A DNA stretch of 38,575 nt from JBLNBQ01 sp050260095. GTDB taxonomy: Bacteria; Bacillota; UBA5301; DYFA01. Shown here in pieces: positions 17,083 to 26,410 of this stretch. The stretch spans positions 1 through 38,575 of the forward strand of contig JBLNBQ010000146.1 of NCBI GenBank assembly GCA_050260095.1, in the 5' to 3' direction. Within the stretch, counting starts at the first letter, position 1. Each line of letters starts with the position of its first letter. The notes below the pieces were generated by a model, which saw only the letters and a list, made by a program, of their open reading frames with translations, did no database searches and was not told the DNA's origin. Position numbers and translations under genes: made by a program.

Positions 17083-18654
17083 ATGGGCGCCAAATTCATC
17101 ACCGCACGCGCGATTCCTGGCCTGATCAAGGACGGAGCCACGGTGGCCACCGTCGGCATGACGATGGTCAGCGCCAGTGAAGTGACCTTGAAAGCCATCG
17201 AAACAAGCTTCCTCGAGACCGGCCACCCAAGGGACCTTACGATCGTCCACTCCGCCGGGCAGTCCAACCGGGATCGGGGGCTGCAGCACCTGGCCCATGA
17301 AGGGCTGGTCAAGCGGATCATCGGCTCGCACTGGGGCCTTCAGCCCAAGTGGATGGAGCTGATTCACACCGACCGGGTCGAGGCCTACTGCCTGCCCCAG
17401 GGCCAGATCGCCCACCTGTACCGGGCGATGGCCTACGGGAATCCCGGCAAGCTGAGCAAGATCGGCTTGGGGACCTTCATCGATCCCCGGGTCGAGGGCG
17501 GCAAGATGAATGCCCGGACGCGGCTTCTGCCCGACATAACCGAGGTCGTCGAGTTCCGGGGCGAGGAGTACCTCTTCTATAAAGAGATTCCGCTCGACGT
17601 GGTGGTCATCCGGGGCACCAAGGCGGACGAGAAAGGGAACCTCACCACGGAAGAGGAGGCGATGAAGCTCGAACTGCTCCCGGCGGTTCTGGCCGCCAAG
17701 CGCTTCGGGGGCATCGTCATCGCCCAGGTCAAGCATAAAGTCAAACACGGGACGCTCCACCCCAAGCAGGTGGTCGTGCCAGGGGTCTTCATCGATTACG
17801 TCGTGGTCGCGGAGAATCCGGAGGAGGACCATCGCCAGACCAACTGCGCCTACTTCGACCCGGCCTTCTGCGGCGACATCCGGGTCCCGCTCGACAGCCT
17901 GCCGCCTCTGCCGCTCTCAGTCCGCAAGGTCATCGGACGGCGGGCCGTGGCGCTCATCAAGCCGGGCAGCATCATCAACCTGGGCACGGGCATCCCAAAC
18001 GACGTGGTCGGGCCGATCGCTGCCGAAGAGGGACTCACCGAGGGGTTCACCATCACGGTGGAGTCGGGTGTCTATGGTGGCGTACCCTGGGGTGGGCTGG
18101 ATTTTGGCATAGCCAAGAACATGGACGCGCTGATCGAACACCATGTCCAGTTCGACTACTATAACGGCGCCGGGGTCGACTTCACCTTCATGGGCGCCGC
18201 CGAGATGGACCGGGCGGGGAATGTCAACGCCACCAAGTTCGGGAGCCGGGTGGCGGGGGCCGGCGGGTTCATCGACATCACGCAAGGGGCCCGGTGCGTC
18301 GTCTTTTGCGGCACCTTCACCGCCGACGGGCTGGAGGTCGACTTTGTGGACGGCCGGCCGGTCATCAGGACTGAAGGCAGGGTCAAGAAGCTGGTCGAGA
18401 AGGTGCAGCAGATCTCGTTCAGCGCTGAATATGCCAAGAAGAAGGGCCAAAAGGTCTTCTTCGTAACGGAGCGGGCCGTCTTCGAACTGGGTCCCGATGG
18501 TCCGGTCCTGATCGAGGTGGCTCCGGGGATTGACATGGAGCGCGATATCCTGGCCCAGATGGAGTTCCGGCCGCTGATCAGTCCCACTCTTAAGGTGATG
18601 GACGAGCGCCTCTTCCGGCCAGAACCCGTTGGCATAACACTCGAGAGCTGGTAA
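17083..18654 (+). CDS. family I acyl-CoA:acetate/3-ketoacid CoA-transferase (fused alpha-beta)
   Basis: A 523-residue CoA-transferase in which the alpha and beta halves are one chain, as in YdiF and propionate CoA-transferase. The catalytic glutamate is E327 in TVESGVYGGVPWGG; the oxyanion-hole and CoA-binding glycine-rich segments (INLGTGIPNDV and GAGGFIDITQGA) are intact. It moves CoA from one acyl-CoA to a free acid through an enzyme glutamyl-CoA thioester, and so can activate an incoming acid without ATP. Ribosome site AAGGAGG lies seven bases before the ATG. It is followed five bases later by an ATP-dependent ligase, so the locus has two independent ways to form a CoA ester. Confidence 0.9.
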   Translation: MGAKFITARAIPGLIKDGATVATVGMTMVSASEVTLKAIETSFLETGHPRDLTIVHSAGQSNRDRGLQHLAHEGLVKRIIGSHWGLQPKWMELIHTDRVEAYCLPQGQIAHLYRAMAYGNPGKLSKIGLGTFIDPRVEGGKMNARTRLLPDITEVVEFRGEEYLFYKEIPLDVVVIRGTKADEKGNLTTEEEAMKLELLPAVLAAKRFGGIVIAQVKHKVKHGTLHPKQVVVPGVFIDYVVVAENPEEDHRQTNCAYFDPAFCGDIRVPLDSLPPLPLSVRKVIGRRAVALIKPGSIINLGTGIPNDVVGPIAAEEGLTEGFTITVESGVYGGVPWGGLDFGIAKNMDALIEHHVQFDYYNGAGVDFTFMGAAEMDRAGNVNATKFGSRVAGAGGFIDITQGARCVVFCGTFTADGLEVDFVDGRPVIRTEGRVKKLVEKVQQISFSAEYAKKKGQKVFFVTERAVFELGPDGPVLIEVAPGIDMERDILAQMEFRPLISPTLKVMDERLFRPEPVGITLESW

Positions 18655-18659
18655 GCCAG

Positions 18660-20279
18660 ATGTCCGTACTTGAAGGGTTCCGCTACTGGCCGCCGGCGCC
18701 CGGCTTCGAACTCGAGCCGGCCGGCGCAGGACGGCGATATCGCCACCGGCCCCCTTCCCTGTGGGCGCTGGTCGAGGAGAGCGCGGCGCGCGTTCCGGAG
18801 AAGCAGGCGCTCGGCGACCCAGTTCGCACCGTGACCTTCGCCTCGCTCCGCGACGAGGTGGCGATGGCCGCCGCCTACCTGGCTGGGCTCGGAGTGAGGC
18901 GCGGCGAGCGGGTCGCGCTGCTTCTCTCGGGCGGCGTTCACTTTGCGGTGGCCTTCCTGGCCGTCGTTCGGCTTGGCGCAATCGCAGTGCCGCTCAACGT
19001 GAAACTGACCCCGGTCGAACTCGGGCACATCGTCGGGCACTCCGGGGCCACTTGGATACTGGGGGAGGGCGCCGTCGCCGCCAACCTGGGAGACGCGGAC
19101 TTGGGGAGCTTGGGAACCCTGCGTCATCTTCAGGTGGACCCGCTCGATCTGCCGTGGCTCAGGCCTGGCGCCGCAGCCGCACCCCTCGGGGCGCCTCCGG
19201 GCGAAGACGACCTGGCCCTGCTGATCTACACCTCCGGCACCACCGGGCGACCGAAAGGCGTTCGGCTGAGCCACGCCAACCTCATTCAGTCGGTGATGAG
19301 CTACGCCCATACCTTGGGGCTAACGGCCGACGACTCGACGCTCATCGTGGTGCCGCTCTTTTACGTCACCGGGCTCGTCGCCCAATTGTTGCTCTTTCTC
19401 TACCTGGGTGGCACGACGATCATCCAGCCCCGGTTCGAGCCGGACGCCGCAGTCCGCCTACTGCACGCGCACCGGATCACCTTCTTCCACGCCGTGGCGA
19501 CCGTCTTCATCAAGCTCACCGAGGCGGGGAGCCGGAGCGGAATCAAACTCGAACATCTGCGTCTTGCCTGTTGTGGTGGCGGACCGGTCACGCCCGCGGT
19601 CATTGCAGCCCTCAAGCGATGGCTGCCGGGGCTCGATTTTCGTCCGGTCTACGGGCTTACCGAGACCAGTTCCCCGGCGACCATCAGTCCCCATGACGGC
19701 CTCAGTCGCCCGGAAAAGCCGCGCTCCGCGGGGCGCCCCATCCCGGTGGTCGACTGTTTGGTCGCCGATGATGACGGCAAACAGCTGCCTCCCGGCGAAA
19801 CCGGCGAACTGTTGGTTCGGGGAGCTGTGGTGGTCGACGGCTATTGGGAGGATGAAGAGACCAGCAAGATGGCCTTCGGAGGCGGTTGGTTTCGGACGGG
19901 AGACTTGGCCAGGTATGACGAAGACGGTTACGTCTACATCGTTGACCGGAAAAAGGATCTGATCAACCGCGGCGGAGAGAAAGTGTCTGGCTCCGAAGTT
20001 GAGGCCGTGCTTGCGGAGTTCCCCGGTGTGCGAGAGGTGGCGGTGGTGGCCGCCCCGCATCCGGTCTACGGCGAGACGCCGGCGGCGTTCGTGGTAGTCG
20101 ACGAGCCGAGGCTGTTCGAGCCCGAGGCGCTGCTCGCGTTCGCCCGGAGCCGCCTGGCCAGGTTCAAGGTGCCAACCCAAGTGGATATCGTCGACGAGTT
20201 GCCACGCAGCGCGTACGGGAAGGTCCTAAAAGGCGTGCTGCGGGAGCGTTTGTCAGTCAGTGAAGGAGTTGCCCGATGA
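18660..20279 (+). CDS. AMP-forming acyl-CoA ligase (ANL family)
   Basis: A 539-residue adenylate-forming enzyme. The ATP loop is IYTSGTTGRPKG (about 189-200); the A5 motif reads YGLTETSSP; the GWFRTGDLARYDEDGYVYI and VDRKKDLINRGGEKVS segments are intact; the C-terminal catalytic lysine lies in SAYGKVLKG. It makes an acyl-AMP, then an acyl-CoA, in the cytosol. The medium-length, CaiC/FadD-like sequence does not fix the acid. The first 35 residues (EGFRYWPPAPGFELEP) are not conserved with the family and may be lineage-specific. It overlaps the next gene by four bases (ATGA), implying translational coupling with the thioesterase. Confidence 0.9.
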   Translation: MSVLEGFRYWPPAPGFELEPAGAGRRYRHRPPSLWALVEESAARVPEKQALGDPVRTVTFASLRDEVAMAAAYLAGLGVRRGERVALLLSGGVHFAVAFLAVVRLGAIAVPLNVKLTPVELGHIVGHSGATWILGEGAVAANLGDADLGSLGTLRHLQVDPLDLPWLRPGAAAAPLGAPPGEDDLALLIYTSGTTGRPKGVRLSHANLIQSVMSYAHTLGLTADDSTLIVVPLFYVTGLVAQLLLFLYLGGTTIIQPRFEPDAAVRLLHAHRITFFHAVATVFIKLTEAGSRSGIKLEHLRLACCGGGPVTPAVIAALKRWLPGLDFRPVYGLTETSSPATISPHDGLSRPEKPRSAGRPIPVVDCLVADDDGKQLPPGETGELLVRGAVVVDGYWEDEETSKMAFGGGWFRTGDLARYDEDGYVYIVDRKKDLINRGGEKVSGSEVEAVLAEFPGVREVAVVAAPHPVYGETPAAFVVVDEPRLFEPEALLAFARSRLARFKVPTQVDIVDELPRSAYGKVLKGVLRERLSVSEGVAR

Positions 20280-20719
20280 CAGAGAAAACGGCTGTCCCCA
20301 CCTTGACCCTCGGTCTTAGCGCGCAAACCTCGCTCGTGGTCGATGCTGCACATTCGGCGTCCCGCTTCACCCCATGGGCGCTTGATGTGTTCAGCACTCC
20401 TGACATGATCGGTCTGATGGAAAAGGCGGCGGATATAGCCGGCCAGTCTGGGCTTCCGGAAGGGTACGCCACGGTCGGCACCAAGGTGGAGGTACGGCAC
20501 TTGGTCGCTTGCCCGCGCGGGTGGGAGGTAACTGCCACGGGCACGCTTCTGTCACAGGAAGGCCGCCGGCTGGTTTTCCGGGTGGAGTGTTTCGCAGGCG
20601 GGGAGAAGCTCGGGGAGGGGACTCACGAGCGGTACATTGTCCACCGGCAGCACTTTATGGAGCGGACTGCCGCCCGCTGGGAGGGGAAGCGGTCTCAGCC
20701 CGCGCCGCCGGCTTATTGA
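20276..20719 (+). CDS. FlK-type hotdog acyl-CoA thioesterase
   Basis: A 147-residue single hotdog domain. T41, E49 and H75 (STPDMIGLME and VEVRHL) have exactly the spacing of the Thr42-Glu50-His76 triad of fluoroacetyl-CoA thioesterase FlK, and the GTKVEVRHLVACPRGWEV and GEGTHERYIV segments are typical of that group. FlK itself detoxifies fluoroacetyl-CoA, but most relatives have unknown acyl-CoA substrates. Here it is coupled by an ATGA overlap to the ligase, so it may release a product, or rescue CoA from a dead-end ester. Last gene of the catabolic locus; no terminator seen. The 3' end overlaps a transporter relic on the other strand. Confidence 0.85.
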   Translation: MTEKTAVPTLTLGLSAQTSLVVDAAHSASRFTPWALDVFSTPDMIGLMEKAADIAGQSGLPEGYATVGTKVEVRHLVACPRGWEVTATGTLLSQEGRRLVFRVECFAGGEKLGEGTHERYIVHRQHFMERTAARWEGKRSQPAPPAY

Positions 20720-20923
20720 CCACCAGGTAGACGCCGCCGAGGATGAAGACGGCGCCCAGGAGCTGGCCGGCGGTGACCGGCACCTTCATGAGCAGAGGGG
20801 AAAGTACCAGGCTGGTGAGCGGGATGAGGTTGACGAAGACGGAGGCCCGGTTGGCGCCGACCACCCGGATGCCCTTATACCACCAGGTGAAGCTCGCCAC
20901 CGAACTGAAGACGATGATTCGCC
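20655..20923 (-). pseudogene. C-terminal remnant of an EamA (drug/metabolite) transporter
   Basis: About 85 codons encode two final helices of an EamA/DMT-superfamily permease: SFTWWYKGIRVVGANRASVF, then LIPLTSLVLSPLLM and GQLLGAVFILGGVYLV. Intact EamA proteins have ten helices and about 300 residues, so some 200 N-terminal residues are gone. The homology starts abruptly near 20923, right at the 3' end of the HAD gene, which suggests a deletion junction there. The 3' end overlaps the thioesterase gene by 65 bases on the opposite strand. No ribosome site; not expected to be functional. Confidence 0.7.
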
Positions 20924-20929
20924 TCCTCG

Positions 20930-21685
20930 CTAGGGAAGGGGCCTGATCTCCCCGAGCGAGGAGACCACTGCGCCCGCCAGGCCGTCGAACTCGCTCCGGG
21001 TGGCCGACCCCGTCGTCACGCCGACGGTGAGCCGGACGCCTGCCGAAAGGCCCATCCGGATGTCTGAGAGCGCATCGCCCACCACCACGCAGTCTTTGGG
21101 CGCAAGGTCGAGCTTCCGGCAGAGCAGTTGCAGGATGGCCGGGTCAGGCTTCGGGCTCTTCACCTCATCGCCGCCGGCCACCGCTTCGACCAGATCCCCC
21201 AAGCCGACCCGGGCGAGGGTCTGCGCGGCCCTTTCCCGGTCGTCGTTGGTGAGCACGCCGATGCGGAATCCCGCCCGGCGCAGCGCCGCAAGCAGCGGGC
21301 GCGCCTCGGGGAACGCGTCCGCCCCCCCGGCGCGCTCGGTCTCTTCGTCGGCCAACTGAAAGGCGCGCTGGACCGCCTCGAGCGCCGCGTCCCAGTCGAC
21401 GCCCTCCAGGAACAGCACGGTCGCCACCGCCACAATGGTATCGCGCCGCGGTCCCAGCGCCAGAGGGCTTCGGGGGATGGGCCGGCGCTCCGGCAGCTTG
21501 AGCCCGATGGCCCGGTAGATCACCGGCACCAGCTTGGGCGCCAGCGGCAGCAGCTCACCCAGCCGCGCCACCCGGCGCTCCACCAGATCCGGCCAGATGG
21601 CCGCCGAATCGATTAGCGTGCAGTCCTTGTCGAAGAGGACGGCGGCCGCCTCCACGACCTGTCCGCCGGCTTCCAGTTTGGGCAA
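20930..21685 (-). CDS. HAD-superfamily phosphatase (phosphoglycolate phosphatase-like)
   Basis: A 251-residue HAD hydrolase. Motif I is FDKDCTLID (nucleophile and acid aspartates), motif II the T in VLTNDD, motif III the K in SPKPDP and motif IV GDALSDIRMG. A helical cap lies between motifs I and II. These proteins dephosphorylate small phosphate esters such as 2-phosphoglycolate; substrate here is unknown. The best start is the TTG at 21685, eight bases after AGGAGG; the frame stays open 120 bases further upstream without conserved sequence. Downstream it runs into the EamA relic. Confidence 0.83.
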   Translation of the reverse strand: MPKLEAGGQVVEAAAVLFDKDCTLIDSAAIWPDLVERRVARLGELLPLAPKLVPVIYRAIGLKLPERRPIPRSPLALGPRRDTIVAVATVLFLEGVDWDAALEAVQRAFQLADEETERAGGADAFPEARPLLAALRRAGFRIGVLTNDDRERAAQTLARVGLGDLVEAVAGGDEVKSPKPDPAILQLLCRKLDLAPKDCVVVGDALSDIRMGLSAGVRLTVGVTTGSATRSEFDGLAGAVVSSLGEIRPLP

Positions 21686-21960
21686 TGTCTCTTCCTCCTG
21701 CGTCCGGTGAATCTGAGTGCGCCGCGGCGGGCGCCTCGGACTCCTCCACTCGCACATTACTCCCTCCAGTCCGTCTTTCCTACCGTCCCCGGATGCTTCC
21801 CGCATCAGCCAGCGCTTTCGTCAAATGCGCGGGGTAGGGGAGGACTCCCGCCGCGCGGTTTGCTTAACACAAGCGCGGGGGTTGACAGGCTTCCGGGTAT
21901 CCCGGCACGACCCGCACGGCGCTCGCCGTCAGGCGGCAGAAGGCAGGAAGAGGAAGAGAC

Positions 21961-22509
21961 ATGAGACTGCACGGTGTCATCGTGGCGGTGCACACGCCGC
22001 TGACCGAGGAAGTGAAGGTGCACAAAGAGGCGCTTCGGCAGCACGTGGAGTTCCTGCTCGGAGCGGAGTTCACGCGCTGTTCATCCTGGGGACCATGGGG
22101 GAGGGCATCTTCCTCTCCGACGCCCAGCGCCGGCAGGCGGTCGAACTCGTCGTCGACCAGGTGCGGGGGGCTGGTCCCGGTGGTGGTCCAAGCGACCAGC
22201 AATTGCACCGGCGCCACCGCCGCGCTCTGCCGCCACGCCAGCAGGCCGTCGCGAGCGCCGTGGCCGCCATCGCGCCGTACTTCTACCCGGTGGACGAACC
22301 GGGCCTGGAGGGTTTCTACCAGTCACTGGCGGCGGCCGTCCCCGACTTCCCTATCTACCTCTACAACAACCCGGGCCGCTCCGCGAGCGGCATCGGCGCG
22401 CCGCTGGCCGCCCGCCTGCACCGGGAATGCCGCCCAGGGCATCCTCGACGTCCTCGCCGGCCGTCGCCCCGCCCACCTGGTGAACCCGGAGGTCTACGCT
22501 GGGAACTGA
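21961..22509 (+). pseudogene. broken DapA/NanA-family aldolase gene
   Basis: The start is normal (AGGAAGAG, then ATG) and the first 35 codons (RLHGVIVAVHTPLTEE) match the dihydrodipicolinate synthase/N-acetylneuraminate lyase family. The reading frame then shifts repeatedly: LFILGTMGEGIFLSDAQRRQ is in frame 3, VPVVVQATSNCTGATAA in frame 1, IAPYFYPVDEPGLEGFYQSL and IYLYNNPGRS in frame 3, and the end HLVNPEVYAGN in frame 1. The segment from the YNNP motif to the C-terminus is nearly all missing, including the Schiff-base lysine region (about 120 residues). Both frameshifts and the deletion make it a pseudogene. Upstream is a TTGACA at about 21880 but no clear -10 box. Confidence 0.85.
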
Positions 22510-22525
22510 CGCTCCGCCGGCAAGC

Positions 22526-24633
22526 CTACTCCACCGCCGGCACATACGCCAGCAGCGGCACCGGGGGCGGCACGGGGAAGGGGTTCTCCGGGGTGTCCAG
22601 GATCCCCTCGACGCCATCGGGGAAGGCCATGACCGCCGGCGGGTCATACCAGGTGTGACAGCTGGCGCAGGCTGGGCTCGTGGAGTGGCAGGACGTCTGG
22701 CAGGAGGCCTTCCCGTCGGCGTATTGCCCGTTGCGGTACCCCACCACGTTGATCACGTCCGGGCGCAACATCCGCCCGCGGTTGGTGCCGGCGCTGCCGG
22801 GGTGGCGTGGGGATCGTGGCAGCGGATGCAGCCGATCGGTCCGATGTGATACAGGTGATAGTTGGTGTACTTCCCGCCTGGGGGGATGGGCCCCTTGAAG
22901 CCGGTGGGGGCGTCCCACGACGAAGTGTTGTAGTTGGGCGAGACGGTCGGGATGCCGCTGGTGTTGGTGTGCTGGAAGACCCGGAGCGCCGGCGGCCAGC
23001 TGCCGTCGTGGCAGGTGGTGCAGAAGCGGGCGCTGGCCAGGTAGTGGTAGTAGCCGCCCGCGTCGCTCTCGTGGTCGGGTTCATCGTCGAGCCAGCTCGG
23101 CCAGTACTGCTGCCAGGGCACGGTGATCCGCCTGCCCGCGGTCTTCTGGACCACGTGGGGGTTATGGCAGGTGCTGCACTTGAGGGTCGAGGTGGGGGAG
23201 TCGACGGAGTGCTTGGAGTCGCTGCCGCCGAACAGGGCGGTATTGGCCATCTCCGCCCGCTTGCTGGCGTGGCAGATGTAACACAGCTCCGGTTCGGCCG
23301 CCCGCAACAGCTGCGGAATGAGGTGACCGCCGGCGTCTTTCTGGCCGTGCGGCTCGTGGCAGTTGAGGCAGGCTCCGGCCGGGTAGGAGAAGTTGGGGTT
23401 CTTGGCCGACAGGTAGTGGGCCGAAGGCATGCCGGTGCCGGTCGTGGTGTAGTAGTTGACGTAGCCGTCGCCCCGCAGGGACCCGTTCGTCGACTTCCGG
23501 TCATACCAGTAGTTCTTGGTCGATTCGTAGCCCGCCTTCCCCGGCCAGTTCAGGATGGCGCTCTGGAGTGGCAGAGGGCCGGAGTCGCGGCTGATGCCGT
23601 TCAGGTGGCACTGATAGCAGAGGTTGTTGTCGTTGGGCCAGCGCAGGAGCTTGGGATTGGCCGTGCCCGCTGTGTCGTGGCAACTGGCGCAGCCCCCCGC
23701 CAACTGGGGTTTGGTGCGGTCGGTGTGCGGGCTCATGGCGATGGTCCGGCTGCTGGCGTGGCACGGGGTGCCGAACTTGCCGGAATAGCCGCTGCAGCTG
23801 GCGTGGCCGTGCGGTACGCCGTTAGGGTCGTGGCACATGCTGCAGGGGTTGGCGCCCACAACCGGGTGCGTCGACGGGAGCTGGTTATGGCAGCCCCCGC
23901 ACACGGGGGTCGAGGTCAGGCGCAGGTCGGCGGAGGCGAGCAGCCCGTCTTCCACCCAGGTCGCCGAGTCGGGGTGGGGGCGATGGCAGGTGAGGCAGGA
24001 GAACCCCGAATACTCGGCATACCGCCCCCCGGGCTGCAGCTCGGGATGACCGGCAGGATCCAGGTGGGCTGCCGGATGCGCGAAGGCGGGCGCCGCATGG
24101 CAACCGGCGCCCAGACAGAGGTCGTTGGTGCCGTCCCGCAGCATCATCGAGCCGACGGGGTTATCGACGGAATGGCAGGTCGCACAGCCGGCCTCGCCGG
24201 TGACGTGCCGGGTGTGGCTGGCGGCGGCGCTCGCGGCGGCCGGAGCGTACAACTGGTGCAGGTTCTTCAGCCGGATCTCCACCGTGGTTGTCGAACCCGA
24301 GACGACGGTGGCGGAAAACTGCTGCGCCGGAAAGCCCGTCCCCTTGCTGGCGGTCAACTGGATCGCGCCCACCGGCAGGCCCGCGAGCCGGAAGCGCCCA
24401 TCGGGGCCGGTCTGCGTCGTTGTCGCGCCGTAGGCGATCACCACTCCCTCCAGCGGGCGGGCGCTCTCCTTCGCCGAGGAAGGCAGCGTCGTGACCACGC
24501 CTTGGAGTTGGATGGCCGTTCCCAGGGCCGGGCGGCCGAAACAACCGGTGAGGCCGACCAGGGCGGCGGCCGCGACGGCGAGAAGGGAGAGGCGAAGGAG
24601 GGCGGCAGGCATCCGCCGGCGGAACCACAGCAA
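22526..24633 (-). CDS. multiheme cytochrome c lipoprotein with a carboxypeptidase-like N-terminal domain; one-base frameshift near the C-terminus
   Basis: It starts at a TTG (24633) nine bases after GAGGAG and has an RRR n-region, a hydrophobic helix and a lipobox LTGC, so it is a membrane-anchored extracytoplasmic protein. Residues about 35-120 form a carboxypeptidase-regulatory-type beta-sandwich (PLEGVVIAYG; GPDGRFRLAGLPVG). The rest holds 11 CXXCH heme sites (CATCH, CLTCH, CGGCH, CSMCH, CASCH, CYQCH, CLNCH, CYICH, CSTCH, CTTCH, CIRCH). A TGA ends this frame at 22753. Shifting by one base at a C-run (forward G-run, 22799-22802) restores RPDVINVVGYRNGQY, another CASCH and a stop at 22526. 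Additional CX4CH (CLGAGCH) and CX3CH (CQTSCH) sites may hold hemes, giving 12-15 in all. Likely role: extracellular electron transfer. Frameshift may be real or a homopolymer error. Confidence 0.85.
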
Positions 24634-24741
24634 GGCAATCGACTCCTCTCTGGCAGAGGGACGCGCCAATAGAAGTCTGTGCCATTGCTGGAATTGTATG
24701 CGCTGTTACGGCCAGGCCCGGGCCCTCACCGCCACCGGGCC

Positions 24742-24861
24742 ATGCGCATAACTGAAGTCGGGTACGGCCTCGAAGGGGTCTTCCCCGACGGGCGCGTGGG
24801 GCGCCTCCTGGACCAACAGGCCCTTCCCCCACTCAAGCAAGGCAAGTACGCGGTGCCTTGG
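24742..24861 (+). pseudogene. fragment of a TPM-domain protein
   Basis: About 40 codons read RITEVGYGLEGVFPDGRVGR then LLDQQALPPLKQGKYA, which is the core of the TPM (PF04536) fold, where EVGYGLEG is diagnostic. The rest of the domain, the signal peptide and the membrane anchor are absent: the sequence on either side is not recognisable and then runs into the MFS gene on the other strand. A relic with no ribosome site. Confidence 0.55.
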
Positions 24862-24905
24862 ATATCATATGTGCCTCGTGGTCAAAGAGCGGGGATTGAC
24901 TTGAT

Positions 24906-26111
24906 TCAGTGCACCTCGCGCAGGGGGCGGATGGACGCGATGCCGAGCGAGGTCAGGATGAACAGAATCCCAACGCCCAAGAAGATGGAGCGGACGCCGA
25001 TCATGTCCGCCAGCCCGCCGCCCACCGCCATGGCCAGCGGTTGCGCGGCGGTGGTGGTCGACATGAAGACGCTGAAGATCCGGCCCTGCAGTTCGACGGG
25101 CGTCTCGCTTTGGATGACGGTGATCAGGGGAACGTTGACGAAGACCATGCAGATCCCGAACAGGCCGAGGGCCAGCCCGGCGGCGGTCAGGGTGGTCGCC
25201 TCGCTGAGGGCCACGATCCCCAGACCGGCCACGACGAGCCCGCCGATCGCCATGTAGCCCTTCCCCAGCCGCTTGACCGTGAGCCCCACGAGCAGGGATC
25301 CGATCAGCATGCCGACGGCCGACGTGCTCTGCAGGTAGCCGAGCGCCATCGCGCCGCGCCGGCTAAGCTGCCCGGCGTACGACGGGAGCATGACGGGAAC
25401 CGGTCCGAGCAGGAAGTTGACGAGCATGCCCGAGGGCAGGATGAGGCGGAGCAGGGGATGATGCGTGATGGTCTGCAGGCCGGCCTTCATGTCTTCCCAG
25501 ACCCCGCCGAGCGAACGCTGCACTCGGATGCTCGACTGGAAGCGCATCTGGGAGAGGAAGGCCGCCGAGACGGCAAAGGAGGCGGCGTTGGCCCAAAACG
25601 CCGGACCCACGCCCCAGCGACCGATGACCACCCCGGCGACGACCGGACCCAGCAGTTGGCTGAGCTGCCGGGTGAGCATCGCGAAGGAGTTGGCCTGACC
25701 CAGTTCCGCCTCGGGCACCAGGTAGGGAATGCTCCCCTGGCGCGCCGGGTCGAAGAGGGCCGTCGCCGCGCCCATGAGGAGCGCCAGGAAGACGATCACG
25801 GCGGCGTGGAGCGGGCCGACATCGTGCAGCAGCGCCAGGATCACCACCAGGGCCATGCGGAAGAGGTCGGCCGCGATCATGAGCTTGCGTTTGTTGAACT
25901 GGTCGGCGATCACCCCCGCCACCGGTCCGAGGGCGACCATCGGGAGCAGGTAGGCGGCCAGGACCGTCCCGATGAGCAGGTTGGACCCGCTGCGTTCCTT
26001 CACCAGCCAGGCCAAGGCGAGCGTCTGGAACGCGTCGCCCAGGTTGCTGACCAGCTGGCCCAGCCAGAGAAGGGCGTATTCACGATGGCGGAAGACTCCT
26101 GGAATCGGCAT
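24906..26111 (-). CDS. MFS transporter (MFS_3/EntS-like exporter)
   Basis: A 401-residue major facilitator protein with twelve helices. The first loop is GVIADQFNKRKLMIAADLFR, a variant of motif A; FDPARQGSIPYLVPEAELGQ is typical of the MFS_3 group that includes the enterobactin exporter EntS and putative macrolide or siderophore exporters. It starts FRHREYALLWLGQLVSNLGD, also family-typical. The ATG at 26111 follows GGAGG; the frame extends 93 bases further without conserved sequence. Substrate not determinable. Monocistronic and divergent from the manganese unit. A strong terminator was not seen. Confidence 0.85.
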   Translation of the reverse strand: MPIPGVFRHREYALLWLGQLVSNLGDAFQTLALAWLVKERSGSNLLIGTVLAAYLLPMVALGPVAGVIADQFNKRKLMIAADLFRMALVVILALLHDVGPLHAAVIVFLALLMGAATALFDPARQGSIPYLVPEAELGQANSFAMLTRQLSQLLGPVVAGVVIGRWGVGPAFWANAASFAVSAAFLSQMRFQSSIRVQRSLGGVWEDMKAGLQTITHHPLLRLILPSGMLVNFLLGPVPVMLPSYAGQLSRRGAMALGYLQSTSAVGMLIGSLLVGLTVKRLGKGYMAIGGLVVAGLGIVALSEATTLTAAGLALGLFGICMVFVNVPLITVIQSETPVELQGRIFSVFMSTTTAAQPLAMAVGGGLADMIGVRSIFLGVGILFILTSLGIASIRPLREVH

Positions 26112-26410
26112 CCTCCCGGGCACCTCCGCCCTATGATTCGCTGAAGGCCCGGCCTGACCTGCATGAGTCCCAATTTCACGCTTGCCGGGGCGTTCCGTGA
26201 CCACCAGGAACAGCTTGCCCTGGTTTGCGTATGGCGATAAATTCCAGGCTTCGGCCGCATCCCAGCCGGGTGGGGAGCGGATTCCGAGTTTCCGAGGGTC
26301 GCGCCTCAGTTCGCAGGTCAGCCCCGGCGGGCAGGTCGATGGCTACCTTGAATAGGCCCGAAGGGTTTATGCCTCGCCGGCGGGGGGGAGGGGGTGAGGG
26401 GTCGGGGCTG
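26112..26410. other. intergenic region without a recognisable gene
   Basis: The 300 bases upstream of the MFS gene carry its likely promoter region but no convincing -35/-10 pair. A G-rich strand-biased tract lies at 26383-26400. No RNA structure or conserved frame was recognised. Confidence 0.5.

Noticed and set aside
26383..26400. G-rich tract resembling a dispersed repeat or G-quadruplex
   Set aside because: Only one copy in the window; cannot be shown to be a repeat from this sequence.
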